Source: CAZFLN01 sp964519905
GTDB lineage: Bacteria; Patescibacteriota; Microgenomatia; UBA1400; UBA1396
Reading direction: 5' to 3'
Length of the DNA stretch: 64,000 bases
Assembly (NCBI GenBank): GCA_964519905.1
Contig: CAZFLN010000006.1
Location: 7,068 to 71,067 of the forward strand
The translations under genes and the position numbers were made by a program. Every line of letters begins with the position of its first letter. Within the stretch, counting starts at the first letter, position 1. The notes under the pieces were generated by a model that saw nothing but the letters and a program-made list of their open reading frames with translations, ran no database searches and was not told where the DNA came from. This document shows, piece after piece, positions 1-8,508 of the stretch.

Positions 1-1
1 A

Positions 2-400
2 CAAGAGACACAAAAGTTGGCTGATTTTCTTGAAAATTGGCAACTCGAACATGATCTTTTGGTCGACGACATGATTTTTATTGGCTACTCGAACGGGGCA
101 AATATGATCGTGGCCTTGGGCCAGCGTTTTCCTCATTTGGTGAAAAAAGGAGCGTTGCTGCATGGGCTTTTACCACCAGGACCACGCTGGAAAGAGAATG
201 ATTTGCAAGGCGCAGATTTTTTTGTATCCTATGGATTGAATGATCGACTCATCCCCCCAGATAAATCAAAAGAATTGGTTGTTTCTCTGCAAGATTCCGG
301 CGCCGATGTATTCGTTCTAGAGCTTCCAGGAGGTCATGAAGTTTTTCGGGATGAGATTCAGTCGCTGAGAGAATTTGTGAGTGCAGTTGTAGTAAAATAA
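2..400 (+). CDS. alpha/beta hydrolase (phospholipase/carboxylesterase type), 5' truncated by window edge
   Basis: The reading frame is open from the first bases of the window, so only the C-terminal ~130 residues are present. The nucleophile elbow GYSNGAN fits the G-x-S-x-G motif of serine hydrolases. A later aspartate in GLNDRLIPP and a histidine in GGHEVF are spaced as the remaining catalytic triad residues. This matches the dienelactone hydrolase / phospholipase-carboxylesterase branch of small cytosolic esterases. The natural substrate cannot be told. The stop lies 6 bases before the SDR gene, so the two are probably co-transcribed. Confidence 0.8.
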   Translation, partial: QETQKLADFLENWQLEHDLLVDDMIFIGYSNGANMIVALGQRFPHLVKKGALLHGLLPPGPRWKENDLQGADFFVSYGLNDRLIPPDKSKELVVSLQDSGADVFVLELPGGHEVFRDEIQSLREFVSAVVVK

Positions 401-406
401 ATACGT

Positions 407-1075
407 ATGAAAGTAGCAGTCGTCACAGGTGCCTCTAGCGGTTTGGGCAAAGCAGTTGTTGAGCTCTTGGCTCTCGATGGCTGGAAAGTGTTTGCATTGG
501 CGCGGCGCGTAGAAAATCAGCAGTTCCCAGAGAATGTTGTTCCGATTGTGTGTAATATTCGAGATCTTGACTCGATTGATGCGGCTTTTGCCCAGATAGG
601 CTCCGAAGTGGAAACGATCGATGTATTAGTGAACTGCGCGGGTCGAGGCTTGGTGAAACCCTTTTCCGAGACCACCCGAGAAGAAATTATGGATGTGATT
701 GGCGTAAATCTCAAAGGAAATATGTATATTGCGCAGGAAGTGTACAAGCGCATGATTTCACAGAAACAGGGTCACATTGTGAATGTTGGTTCGACTTCGA
801 GTTTGCGGGCGCGCGATGCGGAAGTCGTATACGCCGCCAGTAAGTGGGGTTTACGTGGATTTACCGAAAGCCTTCGTCTCGAAGCGCGCCCGCACGGCAT
901 CTTCGTGACTGGAGTCTATCCTGGTGGAATGAGTTCCGATAACTTCTGGAGCGTCGTTCCTGGAAAAGACATGAGCGGATACATGCCCCCAGAATCAGTG
1001 GCTCGCCAAATTGTTGCTGTGGTGAGTGCTCCCAAAGATGTGTCTTTGGCTGAGGTGGTGATTGAGCGAGTGTAA
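407..1075 (+). CDS. short-chain dehydrogenase/reductase (SDR family)
   Basis: A 222-residue classical SDR with a Rossmann fold that should bind NAD(P)H. Visible motifs are the N-terminal TGASSGLG dinucleotide loop (about residues 7-14), NCAG (the NNAG equivalent, about 75), the catalytic serine in the VGSTSS stretch and the Y-x-x-x-K pair in YAASK (about 141-145). Length is normal for the family. It begins 6 bases after the hydrolase stop, so it is probably in the same operon. Sequence alone does not identify the substrate. An imperfect hairpin follows at 1075-1093 (AGACTC/GAGTCT) without a strong U tract. Confidence 0.92.
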   Translation: MKVAVVTGASSGLGKAVVELLALDGWKVFALARRVENQQFPENVVPIVCNIRDLDSIDAAFAQIGSEVETIDVLVNCAGRGLVKPFSETTREEIMDVIGVNLKGNMYIAQEVYKRMISQKQGHIVNVGSTSSLRARDAEVVYAASKWGLRGFTESLRLEARPHGIFVTGVYPGGMSSDNFWSVVPGKDMSGYMPPESVARQIVAVVSAPKDVSLAEVVIERV

Positions 1076-1159
1076 GACTCTTACAGAGAGTCTAATTTGA
1101 TTGTACTAGGAGGTTTGGCTGAATTTTTTGATATAATCATTCAAAATTATTGAGATACT

Positions 1160-1621
1160 ATGCGATTATTAGATTTACTTGTGACTTTCTCAGATTATCT
1201 TGCGCCAGGTTCTGGTGAGGGTCTTCGTTCATATCGTGTTCATAAGAAAGAACAACTCGATAAGTCTGTTTTGCTAGAAACCGTTAATAGTGTTTTGTTA
1301 GCTGTTAAAAACGCAGAAAAAGATTCTCATAAGCCAAAAATTCCAAACAACTTGCCTCAGGAACAACGTTTGAGAATGGAGAGACTTGTAGCAGCGCTTG
1401 CTGCTCAACAGCTTGAAGTACGTGTTACTGGCCTTTACGTACATCTTCTTAATGAGCTCAAGAAGCATTCTCAATTTTCGGATGTTGTGGGCCTAGAAAT
1501 TTCAGCAACTGAAGTCGTTTTAGAACAAGGTGATAGAAAATCTCTTGAAGAAGCTCGTTCTTCTGGGAGAATTCTTCTCATATCAGAACTTCGTGATTTT
1601 TTTGGTCTTGGTACTCGATAA
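1160..1621 (+). CDS. hypothetical protein, 153 aa
   Basis: I do not recognise this protein. It is soluble and largely helical, with a charged mid-region and a DFFGLGTR C-terminus. No transmembrane segment, signal peptide or cysteine motif is visible. A TATAAT lies at 1132-1137, giving an unusually long leader for this genome (about 16-20 bases) with no clear Shine-Dalgarno. The gene is monocistronic, since the next transcript has its own TATAAT at 1645-1650. Codon use and frame continuity make it a believable gene. Confidence 0.65.
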   Translation: MRLLDLLVTFSDYLAPGSGEGLRSYRVHKKEQLDKSVLLETVNSVLLAVKNAEKDSHKPKIPNNLPQEQRLRMERLVAALAAQQLEVRVTGLYVHLLNELKKHSQFSDVVGLEISATEVVLEQGDRKSLEEARSSGRILLISELRDFFGLGTR

Positions 1622-1644
1622 TGTTTTTTGTAAAAGATGTACGA

Positions 1645-1650
1645 TATAAT
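1645..1650 (+). promoter_or_regulatory. -10 hexamer TATAAT of the leader transcript
   Basis: A perfect TATAAT six bases upstream of the ATG at 1657. The same geometry recurs at many starts in this window and places transcription initiation at or next to that ATG. It would drive the leader ORF, the terminator at 1755-1791 and, on readthrough, the aminotransferase gene. Confidence 0.7.
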
Positions 1651-1656
1651 GCTCCC

Positions 1657-1734
1657 ATGTTGTTCACGCAAAACACACATCATGCTGCTGTGCATTACGC
1701 CCCAAACGGGAGGTGTGTGTTTCTGATGTTGTAA
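1657..1734 (+). CDS. putative 25-aa leader peptide upstream of aminotransferase
   Basis: ATG to TAA, 25 codons, with three His codons in six positions (CAT CAT at 1678-1683 and CAT at 1693-1695). It is followed by a strong intrinsic terminator just before the HisC-like gene. GGGAGGT inside the ORF (1708-1714) can pair with ACCTCCC (1762-1768), the left arm of the terminator, so an alternative fold is possible. This is the layout of a transcription attenuator. The three scattered His codons are much weaker than the run of consecutive His codons in enterobacterial his leaders, so a regulatory role is an inference. Confidence 0.4.
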   Translation: MLFTQNTHHAAVHYAPNGRCVFLML

Positions 1735-1754
1735 CAGCAATATAAAATAAGACT

Positions 1755-1791
1755 CGCACAAACCTCCCCAATCGGGGAGGTTTTTTTTGTG
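1755..1791 (+). terminator. strong intrinsic terminator in front of the aminotransferase
   Basis: AACCTCCCC at 1761-1769, a four-base AATC loop, GGGGAGGTT, then an eight-base U tract. Outer bases GCACAA/TTGTGC can extend the stem across the tract. The hairpin sits upstream of the gene, only ~14 bases before its ATG, so it ends the leader transcript and can only regulate the aminotransferase by attenuation. Confidence 0.8.
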
Positions 1792-1804
1792 CGGAAAGGA
1801 AAAA

Positions 1805-2881
1805 ATGAATAAACAACCAAGGACGCCAATCAGTGCGCCGCGCGGCATGAAGCAGCTCTACGCACTCGGTGAGAAGCGACCGATCGATCTATCGTTAAGC
1901 GAGAATCCGTTAGGATGTTCTCCATTGGTTTCTGCTGCCTTTCGTGGTCTGCGGATACAAGAAGTGAGTGAGTACCCCTCCGCCAATGGTCAGCAACTCA
2001 AAGCAGGTTTGGCGGAAAAGTTTTCACTCGCTCCACAAAACTTTTTTATCGCCAATGGTTCCGAGACGATTATTAGCGTTTTGCCACGAGTTTTTGGAGA
2101 GCAAAAGGGAAAAGTTTTGGTGCCCGCTTTATCCTTCCCAATGTTTCGGATTTGCTCAGAACTGGCAGGCAAAACGGTTCAATCTGTAGAGATGGACGAA
2201 AATCTTGCCCTCAATCTCGAGGCATTTGCGAAGGCTGTCACTCCGGCTACGGAAATGATCTTCTTATGTAACCCGAATAATCCGACTGGTTCCGTGATTC
2301 CTCGTGAGCGTATTCTGCAGTTTCTCTCCAAGGTTCCATCATCCGTTATTGTTGTGGTAGACGAAGCAAACATTGAGTTTGGCGGCGAAAGCGTTCTTCA
2401 GGATGTTCGTAATTGGCCGAATCTGATTGTGTTACGTACTTTTTCGAAAGCATTTGGGCTGGCAGCACTGCGAGTTGGCTTTGCAGTATCCAATCCTGAG
2501 TTTATACAGAAGTTAGAGGAAGAAATCCCTCTTTTCCCTATCAGCCAAGTGAGTGAAGAACTTGCCTGTGTGGCACTTCAAGATGACGCATTTTTGGAAG
2601 AAACGAAACGGTTTGTAGCTGTCCAGAGACAGTTTCTAGTTACTGGATTATCTGATCTTGGTTGCAAAGTGTTTCCGAGTGAGGCGAATAACCTGTTCGT
2701 GCAGATTCCTGAAAAGTTTGACTCTACCCTCTTCACACAGCGACTTCAAGAACAAGGAGTCTCTGTGGTACTGGGTTCGTGCTTTGCTGGTTGGGATAAT
2801 TCTGCCTTCAGAATCAGCGTGCGGGATCTTGACACCAACCAACAGTTTCTGGAGAAAATGCGTGTGGTTTTGAGGGAGTGA
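1805..2881 (+). CDS. PLP-dependent aminotransferase, histidinol-phosphate aminotransferase-like
   Basis: A fold-type I aminotransferase of 358 residues, usual for HisC. Motifs in order are SENPLGCSP near residue 35, the PLP-contacting NPNNPTG, VVDEANIEF with the ring-nitrogen aspartate, and TFSKAFGLAALRVGF with the Schiff-base lysine. The ATG at 1805 is preferred over an in-frame TTG at 1787, which lies inside the terminator; a purine-rich GGAAAGGA precedes it. No other his genes are present, so the enzyme may act on another amino acid. An upstream leader with His codons and a terminator suggests attenuation. Confidence 0.88.
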   Translation: MNKQPRTPISAPRGMKQLYALGEKRPIDLSLSENPLGCSPLVSAAFRGLRIQEVSEYPSANGQQLKAGLAEKFSLAPQNFFIANGSETIISVLPRVFGEQKGKVLVPALSFPMFRICSELAGKTVQSVEMDENLALNLEAFAKAVTPATEMIFLCNPNNPTGSVIPRERILQFLSKVPSSVIVVVDEANIEFGGESVLQDVRNWPNLIVLRTFSKAFGLAALRVGFAVSNPEFIQKLEEEIPLFPISQVSEELACVALQDDAFLEETKRFVAVQRQFLVTGLSDLGCKVFPSEANNLFVQIPEKFDSTLFTQRLQEQGVSVVLGSCFAGWDNSAFRISVRDLDTNQQFLEKMRVVLRE

Positions 2882-2903
2882 TGTCTGCTGATATAATTTA
2901 TAC

Positions 2904-3383
2904 ATGCACGAAAAAAAACTGAATCTTTACCGCTTTAGTCCCATAGAAAGTGAAGATCAGTTTTTTGAAGCTCTCGAATACATTGTTTCAGCAGCAGATC
3001 AGTTGGCACAAGAAGTTCTTGGAGAATCACTCCCCATCAATACTGTGAAAGTTTTTGCTCATTATTACGATGAGTATAAGTATCTGCTTGATCTCGTTTC
3101 CAGAATGGGAAATCGTTCGCAGCTGAGCTCAGAGACGAGTTACTATGTTGAGATTGACAAGGAGATTTCAAGACAGGCGATTCAATATCTTGGAGTGAGG
3201 ATTGTTGATCCATATCGATTACATGTTGGTTGTGCAGATTATGAGATTCAGAATTACCACGATTTGAAAGATGCTTTTTTGAAAAAAGGCTCATATGTTC
3301 GAAGTATAGAAAATGGAGAGATGCTTGAGCTTTGGCATCCAGACACTGACGTGCTTGGCTATGTTGTTCCACCTTTTGTTTGA
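2904..3383 (+). CDS. hypothetical protein, 159 aa, leaderless start
   Basis: I do not recognise this protein. It is acidic and tyrosine-rich with no membrane segment. The central part (HYYDEYKYLLDLVSRMG) looks helical and the C-terminus ends in GYVVPPFV. The ATG is six bases downstream of a perfect TATAAT (2892-2897) with no Shine-Dalgarno, so it is expected to be translated from a leaderless mRNA. It is the last ordinary chromosomal gene before the mobile region. Confidence 0.65.
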   Translation: MHEKKLNLYRFSPIESEDQFFEALEYIVSAADQLAQEVLGESLPINTVKVFAHYYDEYKYLLDLVSRMGNRSQLSSETSYYVEIDKEISRQAIQYLGVRIVDPYRLHVGCADYEIQNYHDLKDAFLKKGSYVRSIENGEMLELWHPDTDVLGYVVPPFV

Positions 3384-3389
3384 GAGAGA

Positions 3390-3668
3390 ATGTTAGGTGA
3401 TTTGGTGAGGGCACTTACCCAAAGAGTATTTCTCAGGTTTGCTTCACTCCGTTTGCAAACTTATAGTGCACGAACTCTCGGATTTGCATCAAACCATAGG
3501 GTTTCAACCACAAAAAAGGCCGCTTATGCGACCTTTTTTATTGCTGTGAACCACCATTGGGCTGGTTCAAACTTTTTCTCTGATGTTTTCCAGGCGTTGG
3601 AAGACTTCCAAGCCTTCATGCTGAGCCTTGGGGAGGCGTACTCGACCGCTCCGGCTCTAGCTTACTAA
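3390..3668 (+). pseudogene. left-end remnant of a related integrative element (recombinase C-terminal tail without a recombinase)
   Basis: This open frame is not read here as an independent gene. From 3422 it is identical over 41 bases to the left end of E1 (10888-10928) and roughly 80% similar for another ~50 bases. The encoded tail (TQRVFLRFASLRLQT, then YSART) equals the frame that would complete the E1 recombinase in a circular element. It is preceded by TTGGTGAGGGCA (3403-3414), which reads on the minus strand like a tRNA acceptor end plus CCA (TGCCCTCACCA). The simplest reading is the left end of an older element ('E0') carrying the OLD and type III R-M genes, whose own recombinase has been lost. 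Confidence 0.5.
3512..3539 (+). terminator. intrinsic terminator-like hairpin, counterpart of the one at 10978
   Basis: AAAAAAGG, CCGC/GCGA with one mismatch, CCTTTTTT. The same position in the E1 left end holds AGTCGC/GCGACT followed by Ts. The arms differ but remain paired, which suggests the RNA hairpin itself is conserved. In a circular element it would lie downstream of the recombinase. Confidence 0.55.
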
Positions 3669-3746
3669 CTACCCAAACCATAACCCACACCACCTCTGTG
3701 AGAAATACCCTTAAAGAGGCGACATGCAATAGTAGGCTAACTCGAT

Positions 3747-5678
3747 CTACTGACTGACTGTAGGTTCTACAATTGCGTCTGTTTGGGTAGGTGGAGAAAT
3801 TTCTCCAATTATCTCAGCCACAACTTTCATCAGTTTATCCATGTTCTTCTTGGTATTATTATCAAGTTCGTTTAGAGTTATCTTCTCATCTTCGACTGCA
3901 TTAAAGAAACGAACAGCTAGTAATCCTTTAGATTCCTTCTTTTTAGGTTGTTTCATATATACAGAGTTTTCTTTAGAAATATCTTTCGGATCAACTTCTG
4001 CTATCAATTTAGCGAAGTTATCCTTGCTAAATACATCTTCAATGCCTTTGCAACCAGGAATTACTCTGAAAATTTTGTCGAGCCGATCTTTTAGGTTGTT
4101 CCCAGGGTAAACCTCTTTTCTGACCTTTTCTATTGATTTTTTACCGCTATCTTCATCGTCAACAAGAATTCCATAAGTAATGCCCCAACCAAAAAGTAAC
4201 CGCGCAAGCTGAGGAACAGTGGTTGTTCCATTTGCTGGTAGCAAGTGGACATTCTTGATACCCTTCAGCTTGAAAAATGCTTGTAAATAATAACAAACGC
4301 TTACTTCTTCAACAATGATGTTGTTCGTTCTGTCTATAACGTTTTGATTGGCAAAACTACTGCCCATACAGTCAAATATAGGTGTTAGAGTGTCTGAAGA
4401 TAGCGCTCCTAATTCGTGTGCACTGAATACCATTGTGTTGGCCAACTCAGACAGACTATATTCGTCAGCCGAAATCTCTCTCTGAGCTGCAATGATTCGA
4501 TACAACTTTGTCAAATCAAGTAAGTGGTGAGTATGGGTGGTGTAAATTACCTGAACGTTTTTCTTCAAGGTTTCAAAAACTCTAAGCACGTCCTCTTGGG
4601 CTTTGGCATGAAGACTACCCGCAGGTTCATCAATGAGTAAAATTAAATCTCTCTTTTCTTCGCTTCTAACAGAATTCGCTTTAAGTTGCAAATAGAAGGA
4701 CAAGAACCATTGCAGTCCTTTACTTCTTTGTTCTGGAGAAAATTGCGTCCCATTTTCAACTACCCAAAAGCTGAGGTATGACTCGCCAATACGCTCGGTT
4801 TCTTCTTTACCGTGTCGGTGAAAAGTTACTTGAATCTCAATTTCGTCACGTTTGCCAATCTTCTGTGACCAAAACTGTCGAAAATCAGCTGTAAATGTTG
4901 TGTTTTTTCTTGTTAACTGATTATTTCGCTGCCTGTCGCCTAATTGTTCTAATTGGTCGACACTAATTCCCATAATTTCAAGTAAGTTAAGTACCCCATG
5001 CAATCCTTTTGCTTTTGGTTTTTTATTTGTGATGTCGGCAACATCCATTTTGTCTGGCAACAGACTTTCAAAATCAATAAATTTTTGAAATTCCGGCAAT
5101 GATGCAATCACTCTATCCATAAAACCCTTTGCATCAAGCGGCGATACTTGTGGTTCGGGCGAAGGCGCAGGGGTTGTCTCTGGCACGAGGCTGGGAGTGG
5201 ATGCTTCTACTGTTTCACCATTGGCAGTTGGTTCAGGAGATTTCGGTAATTCTGGTGGTGCTGGCGGAGCAAATAGAGTATCTATGTCTAAAAAATTGAT
5301 GGAAACATTGTTTTTTGTTGGTGCTGTCCAGGTTCTTGTAAGAGATATTTTGTTGTCTGCTTCTTTTATCTTTGCTTTTAATCCACGAGGTAATTCTCCA
5401 TCTTCAAAATTTTCGTCAAACCAAGCTTTCTGTACTCTAAATACACAGGTAATCTCTGGGTAGCTGTCATCCCTAAGCGCATCCGGATTAAGTTTGCCAG
5501 TGGAAAAGATTTCTAACGCCTCAAGGATTGATGTTTTCCCTGATTCATTTTGTCCTATGATCGCAGTGATATTATCTATTGGGAAATTAAAAAACCCAGT
5601 ATCCTGGATTGACTTAAAGTTCGTTATCTTACAGGAGATGAGCTGCATTCTCATATACCACCCCATTTCTTTTGTCAT
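3747..5678 (-). CDS. OLD-family ATPase with C-terminal TOPRIM nuclease domain
   Basis: A 643-residue protein. The N-terminal ABC-type ATPase has Walker A GQNESGKTS near residue 43 and Walker B LLLIDEPAGSLHAK with a downstream TTHTHHLL switch histidine. After ~430 residues comes a TOPRIM domain (NIIVEEVSVCYYLQAF, then GILVDDEDSG) with the acidic residues needed for metal binding. A proline-rich insert at about 155-190 interrupts the ATPase lobe. OLD-family nucleases act in anti-phage defence and DNA repair, alone or with partners. Here it follows mod-res on the same strand after a 122-base gap, so a joint defence role is likely. Starts at 5663, 5651 or 5645 are possible alternatives; no Shine-Dalgarno settles the choice. 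Confidence 0.85.
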   Translation of the reverse strand: MTKEMGWYMRMQLISCKITNFKSIQDTGFFNFPIDNITAIIGQNESGKTSILEALEIFSTGKLNPDALRDDSYPEITCVFRVQKAWFDENFEDGELPRGLKAKIKEADNKISLTRTWTAPTKNNVSINFLDIDTLFAPPAPPELPKSPEPTANGETVEASTPSLVPETTPAPSPEPQVSPLDAKGFMDRVIASLPEFQKFIDFESLLPDKMDVADITNKKPKAKGLHGVLNLLEIMGISVDQLEQLGDRQRNNQLTRKNTTFTADFRQFWSQKIGKRDEIEIQVTFHRHGKEETERIGESYLSFWVVENGTQFSPEQRSKGLQWFLSFYLQLKANSVRSEEKRDLILLIDEPAGSLHAKAQEDVLRVFETLKKNVQVIYTTHTHHLLDLTKLYRIIAAQREISADEYSLSELANTMVFSAHELGALSSDTLTPIFDCMGSSFANQNVIDRTNNIIVEEVSVCYYLQAFFKLKGIKNVHLLPANGTTTVPQLARLLFGWGITYGILVDDEDSGKKSIEKVRKEVYPGNNLKDRLDKIFRVIPGCKGIEDVFSKDNFAKLIAEVDPKDISKENSVYMKQPKKKESKGLLAVRFFNAVEDEKITLNELDNNTKKNMDKLMKVVAEIIGEISPPTQTDAIVEPTVSQ

Positions 5679-5705
5679 TTACTAATCTGGGCAGGTCACC
5701 ATGAG

Positions 5706-5750
5706 AGATGTACCAATGAGTATAGCATTTTCGGCAGATATACCAATGAC
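5706..5750. promoter_or_regulatory. pair of 15-bp direct repeats upstream of the OLD gene
   Basis: AGATGTACCAATGAG (5706-5720) and AGATATACCAATGAC (5736-5750) match at 13 of 15 positions and are 30 bases apart, close to three helical turns. They lie just upstream of the OLD gene start in an otherwise empty gap. Two half-sites for a transcription regulator are the natural interpretation; no regulator gene is adjacent. Confidence 0.4.
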
Positions 5751-5800
5751 TCAAATTAGATCAAGTCAGCCGTTTTTGAAGCATTCCAAGAGGTCAAAAA

Positions 5801-8503
5801 TCAGCTTATCTCGACGAAACTTGATATTGGGCCCTTAAATACCACACCCGGCAACTGCTCAAAGTGTTTTTTGCCACACGCGATCTTCATGAGCTCAGAA
5901 GGTCGTAGTTCTTGGTTTTTACTCTTTGTTTCTGCGACGAAGTAAATCTTGGTCTCGTTTTCTAGTATAAATGCCCAGTCAGGGTTATATGAGCCAAGAG
6001 GAGTTTCGATTTTGAACCAACGCGGCAGTTTGAAGTAAAATTTTACATCAGGATTGCGCTCCAATTCCCCGGCGAAGTTTCTTTCTGGTTCGGAGTTGTT
6101 ATCAATAAGAACATGATCGTAAAGCGTTTTTGTCTGATCTTGCACCTCTACCATGCTATTGAGATAACCCCAAAGCTCTTCGTTCTCAAAACGCGCCATT
6201 TCCCACGCTTCCGACTCCAATTTTTCGTACTTAATACCCTCTACCATCAACTCATGCAGAACATTGATCAAACGCTTTGAAGCTTGATCTAAAAACTGTT
6301 GAGGATTTTTAAGTATTTTGCCAGCAACTTGAGCAGTATTCAAAATAGTGAGAAGTGTTTGCTTTGTTAATCTCGTGCGAGATTGTAAGTAACTCAAAAC
6401 ATCGGGCACTAGAACTTGCGCAGCGTTGAGGCGTTTCTCACCAGCACGTCGTACCGCTGAGCTCACCCCCTTTTTGTTCATCTCAATGTTCACGCTTACG
6501 ACTCTAATGCGAGGGCTTGTTACTTCAATTGATTGAAGTTCTCTAACAGCCCGGTGAACAAGCTCATCTGTGTCATACTCCACGTTATAGCGGGTGCGAT
6601 GTTTGATCTTTTCCCAGAGAGCTTGAAATTGTGGGTCAAGGTTATACCCTTTCTTAAGTTGAACACGTCGTTTTTTCTTGGCATTACTGATACGTCCAGA
6701 AAAGTCGACGCCACATTCTTCCTGAATCTCGTTCTGTAGACCACGAGCGAAGTCATCATAGTGTTCATTAGCAACAACTGTTAGAACAGCAATGTTTTGA
6801 TCGGCAACACGTTCTCCCTGTTGGTTAACTGGCAAACGCAGGCCACGACCAATCTCTTGTCGCTTCTTAATATCAGAGCTTGTTTCATTAAGAGTACAAA
6901 TTTGGAAAACATTGGGACTATCCCAACCTTCGCGTAAGGTGGAGTGAGAGAAAATAAACTTAAGCGGTGTAGAGAGCGATAGAAGCCGCTCTTTATCTCT
7001 CATGATTAACTCATAGGTATCATCATCTGCCTTAGTTGTCCCGGTTGTGTCCTTGTAATGGCCACTTTTGTCTCTGGAGAAATAGCCATCATGCAACGCA
7101 CTGATAGAATTGTCTTCTTGGCGTAATGAAGCATACTTTGGATTTTGAATCAGTTCTTGATAAAGTTCCTCGAACCAAACAGCATACTTCCCGGAAGTTA
7201 TTGTATTGCCTTGATATTGGCGATAATTGTCTACGCGGTCAATGAAAAAGAGTGAAAGTACTTTAATACCAAGTGGCAACAAAGAGAGTTCTTTTTCGAG
7301 GTGATTGGCAATAGTTTGCTTGATTTGGGTTTTAATCAAATCCTCGGTATAACCACCAGTCACTTGCCCGACATAAATCGTTTGTCCATTGGAAAAGCGA
7401 ACATACTCGGAAAGAGTATCAATATCGTCAACCACAAAGCCACGGTATGCCTCTCGTTCTCCAGAAAGACTATATAAGTCGCTCTCTACTTTCACCGATA
7501 CTGTCTTTTTTTGTACGCCGGTTGGTGTTTGGACATCTATAGCAAGTTTGGCAGAAACGGTACTTCCTTTGCTGCCTACACTGTGCAATTCAAGATATGC
7601 CTGGTTATAGCTTTCTTCTTGAATGACCGAATCAACCTCAATACGTTTTACGAGACCTAAGTCGTAGGCATCAACCGGAGTAAGTTTGTAAATAAGATTA
7701 TAGTTATTGCGATGTGTGGCACTGTAGCGCAGGGTACATAAAGGATTCAGGTTTGAAATAGCTTTTTTAGCTTTCTTGGTCTCCATTGATTGGGGTTCAT
7801 CTACGATCACTATTGGATTGGTAGCTTTAATGTATTCAATTGGAGTACCCCAGTCACTATTTCGGTAAAGAATGTTACCGGAATCTTCAGAATCACGGAT
7901 AAACGATTGGATGTTCATCACCATGATTTGTAATGAGTTGGCTTTAGCAAAGTTTTTTGTTTGTACGCGATTTTTTGATTCATAGACGTAAAAATCATGT
8001 TTTGGCCGGTCGTAAATAGTGGCAAAATGCTCATCAGTAATTTCTAAGTTTTTAATCACGCCTTCTTTAATGGCTATGCTCGGAACGACGATAATGAATT
8101 TTTTGAAGCCATAGGCTTTGTGTAGTTCATAAATTGTACGCAAATATACGTAGGTCTTTCCTGTACCAGTTTCCATTTCAAGCGAGAAGTTAAGCCCATT
8201 CTTTAAACTAATAGAATCTGCTTCTCCCGGGAGCATTGATCCAACAAGTCCAGGAGTAAAAAATCCCTCAGATAAAGGAAGTTTGTACTTCGTTTGTACT
8301 TGTTTGGTGTTATCAAAAATTTGCGAATGTTCAAGAACTAGCTTGTTTGATGTGACCAGTTCAAAAAGATCAGCTTGGCCCGAAGATAATTCAATATCAT
8401 TTTCCTGCGTGCTTTCAGTCAATGGTTGACCAGTAAAGAGTTCTACCACTGAGCTAATGGCATCCAATTGATATTGTTGGTTTGGGTCAAACTGTAATTT
8501 CAT
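5801..8503 (-). CDS. type III restriction enzyme, Res subunit
   Basis: A 900-residue SF2 helicase-nuclease. Walker A is ETGTGKTY near residue 111. The DEAD-box equivalent is VDEPQ, followed by SATHR. Motif VI is RQEIGRGLRLP. The C-terminus has NPDWAF and FVAETKS, the PD-(D/E)xK nuclease core of Res subunits. It uses ATP to translocate or signal along DNA and cleaves near unmethylated sites together with Mod. Length is usual for the family and the frame is intact. It begins 5 bases after the mod stop, so the two are one operon. Confidence 0.93.
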   Translation of the reverse strand: MKLQFDPNQQYQLDAISSVVELFTGQPLTESTQENDIELSSGQADLFELVTSNKLVLEHSQIFDNTKQVQTKYKLPLSEGFFTPGLVGSMLPGEADSISLKNGLNFSLEMETGTGKTYVYLRTIYELHKAYGFKKFIIVVPSIAIKEGVIKNLEITDEHFATIYDRPKHDFYVYESKNRVQTKNFAKANSLQIMVMNIQSFIRDSEDSGNILYRNSDWGTPIEYIKATNPIVIVDEPQSMETKKAKKAISNLNPLCTLRYSATHRNNYNLIYKLTPVDAYDLGLVKRIEVDSVIQEESYNQAYLELHSVGSKGSTVSAKLAIDVQTPTGVQKKTVSVKVESDLYSLSGEREAYRGFVVDDIDTLSEYVRFSNGQTIYVGQVTGGYTEDLIKTQIKQTIANHLEKELSLLPLGIKVLSLFFIDRVDNYRQYQGNTITSGKYAVWFEELYQELIQNPKYASLRQEDNSISALHDGYFSRDKSGHYKDTTGTTKADDDTYELIMRDKERLLSLSTPLKFIFSHSTLREGWDSPNVFQICTLNETSSDIKKRQEIGRGLRLPVNQQGERVADQNIAVLTVVANEHYDDFARGLQNEIQEECGVDFSGRISNAKKKRRVQLKKGYNLDPQFQALWEKIKHRTRYNVEYDTDELVHRAVRELQSIEVTSPRIRVVSVNIEMNKKGVSSAVRRAGEKRLNAAQVLVPDVLSYLQSRTRLTKQTLLTILNTAQVAGKILKNPQQFLDQASKRLINVLHELMVEGIKYEKLESEAWEMARFENEELWGYLNSMVEVQDQTKTLYDHVLIDNNSEPERNFAGELERNPDVKFYFKLPRWFKIETPLGSYNPDWAFILENETKIYFVAETKSKNQELRPSELMKIACGKKHFEQLPGVVFKGPISSFVEIS

Positions 8504-8508
8504 ATTTG

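Noticed and set aside
1471..1848. Minus-strand ORF of 125 aa over the leader and terminator
   Set aside because: It spans two transcripts and a terminator on the other strand, has no start signal and low-complexity composition; a shadow frame.
1805..2881. Start of a histidine biosynthesis operon
   Set aside because: No other his gene is adjacent; the next gene is an unrelated hypothetical with its own promoter.
3390..3668. Independent 92-aa protein gene
   Set aside because: The frame is shared with the recombinase-tail region of the E1 left end and has no own start signal; interpreted as an element end.
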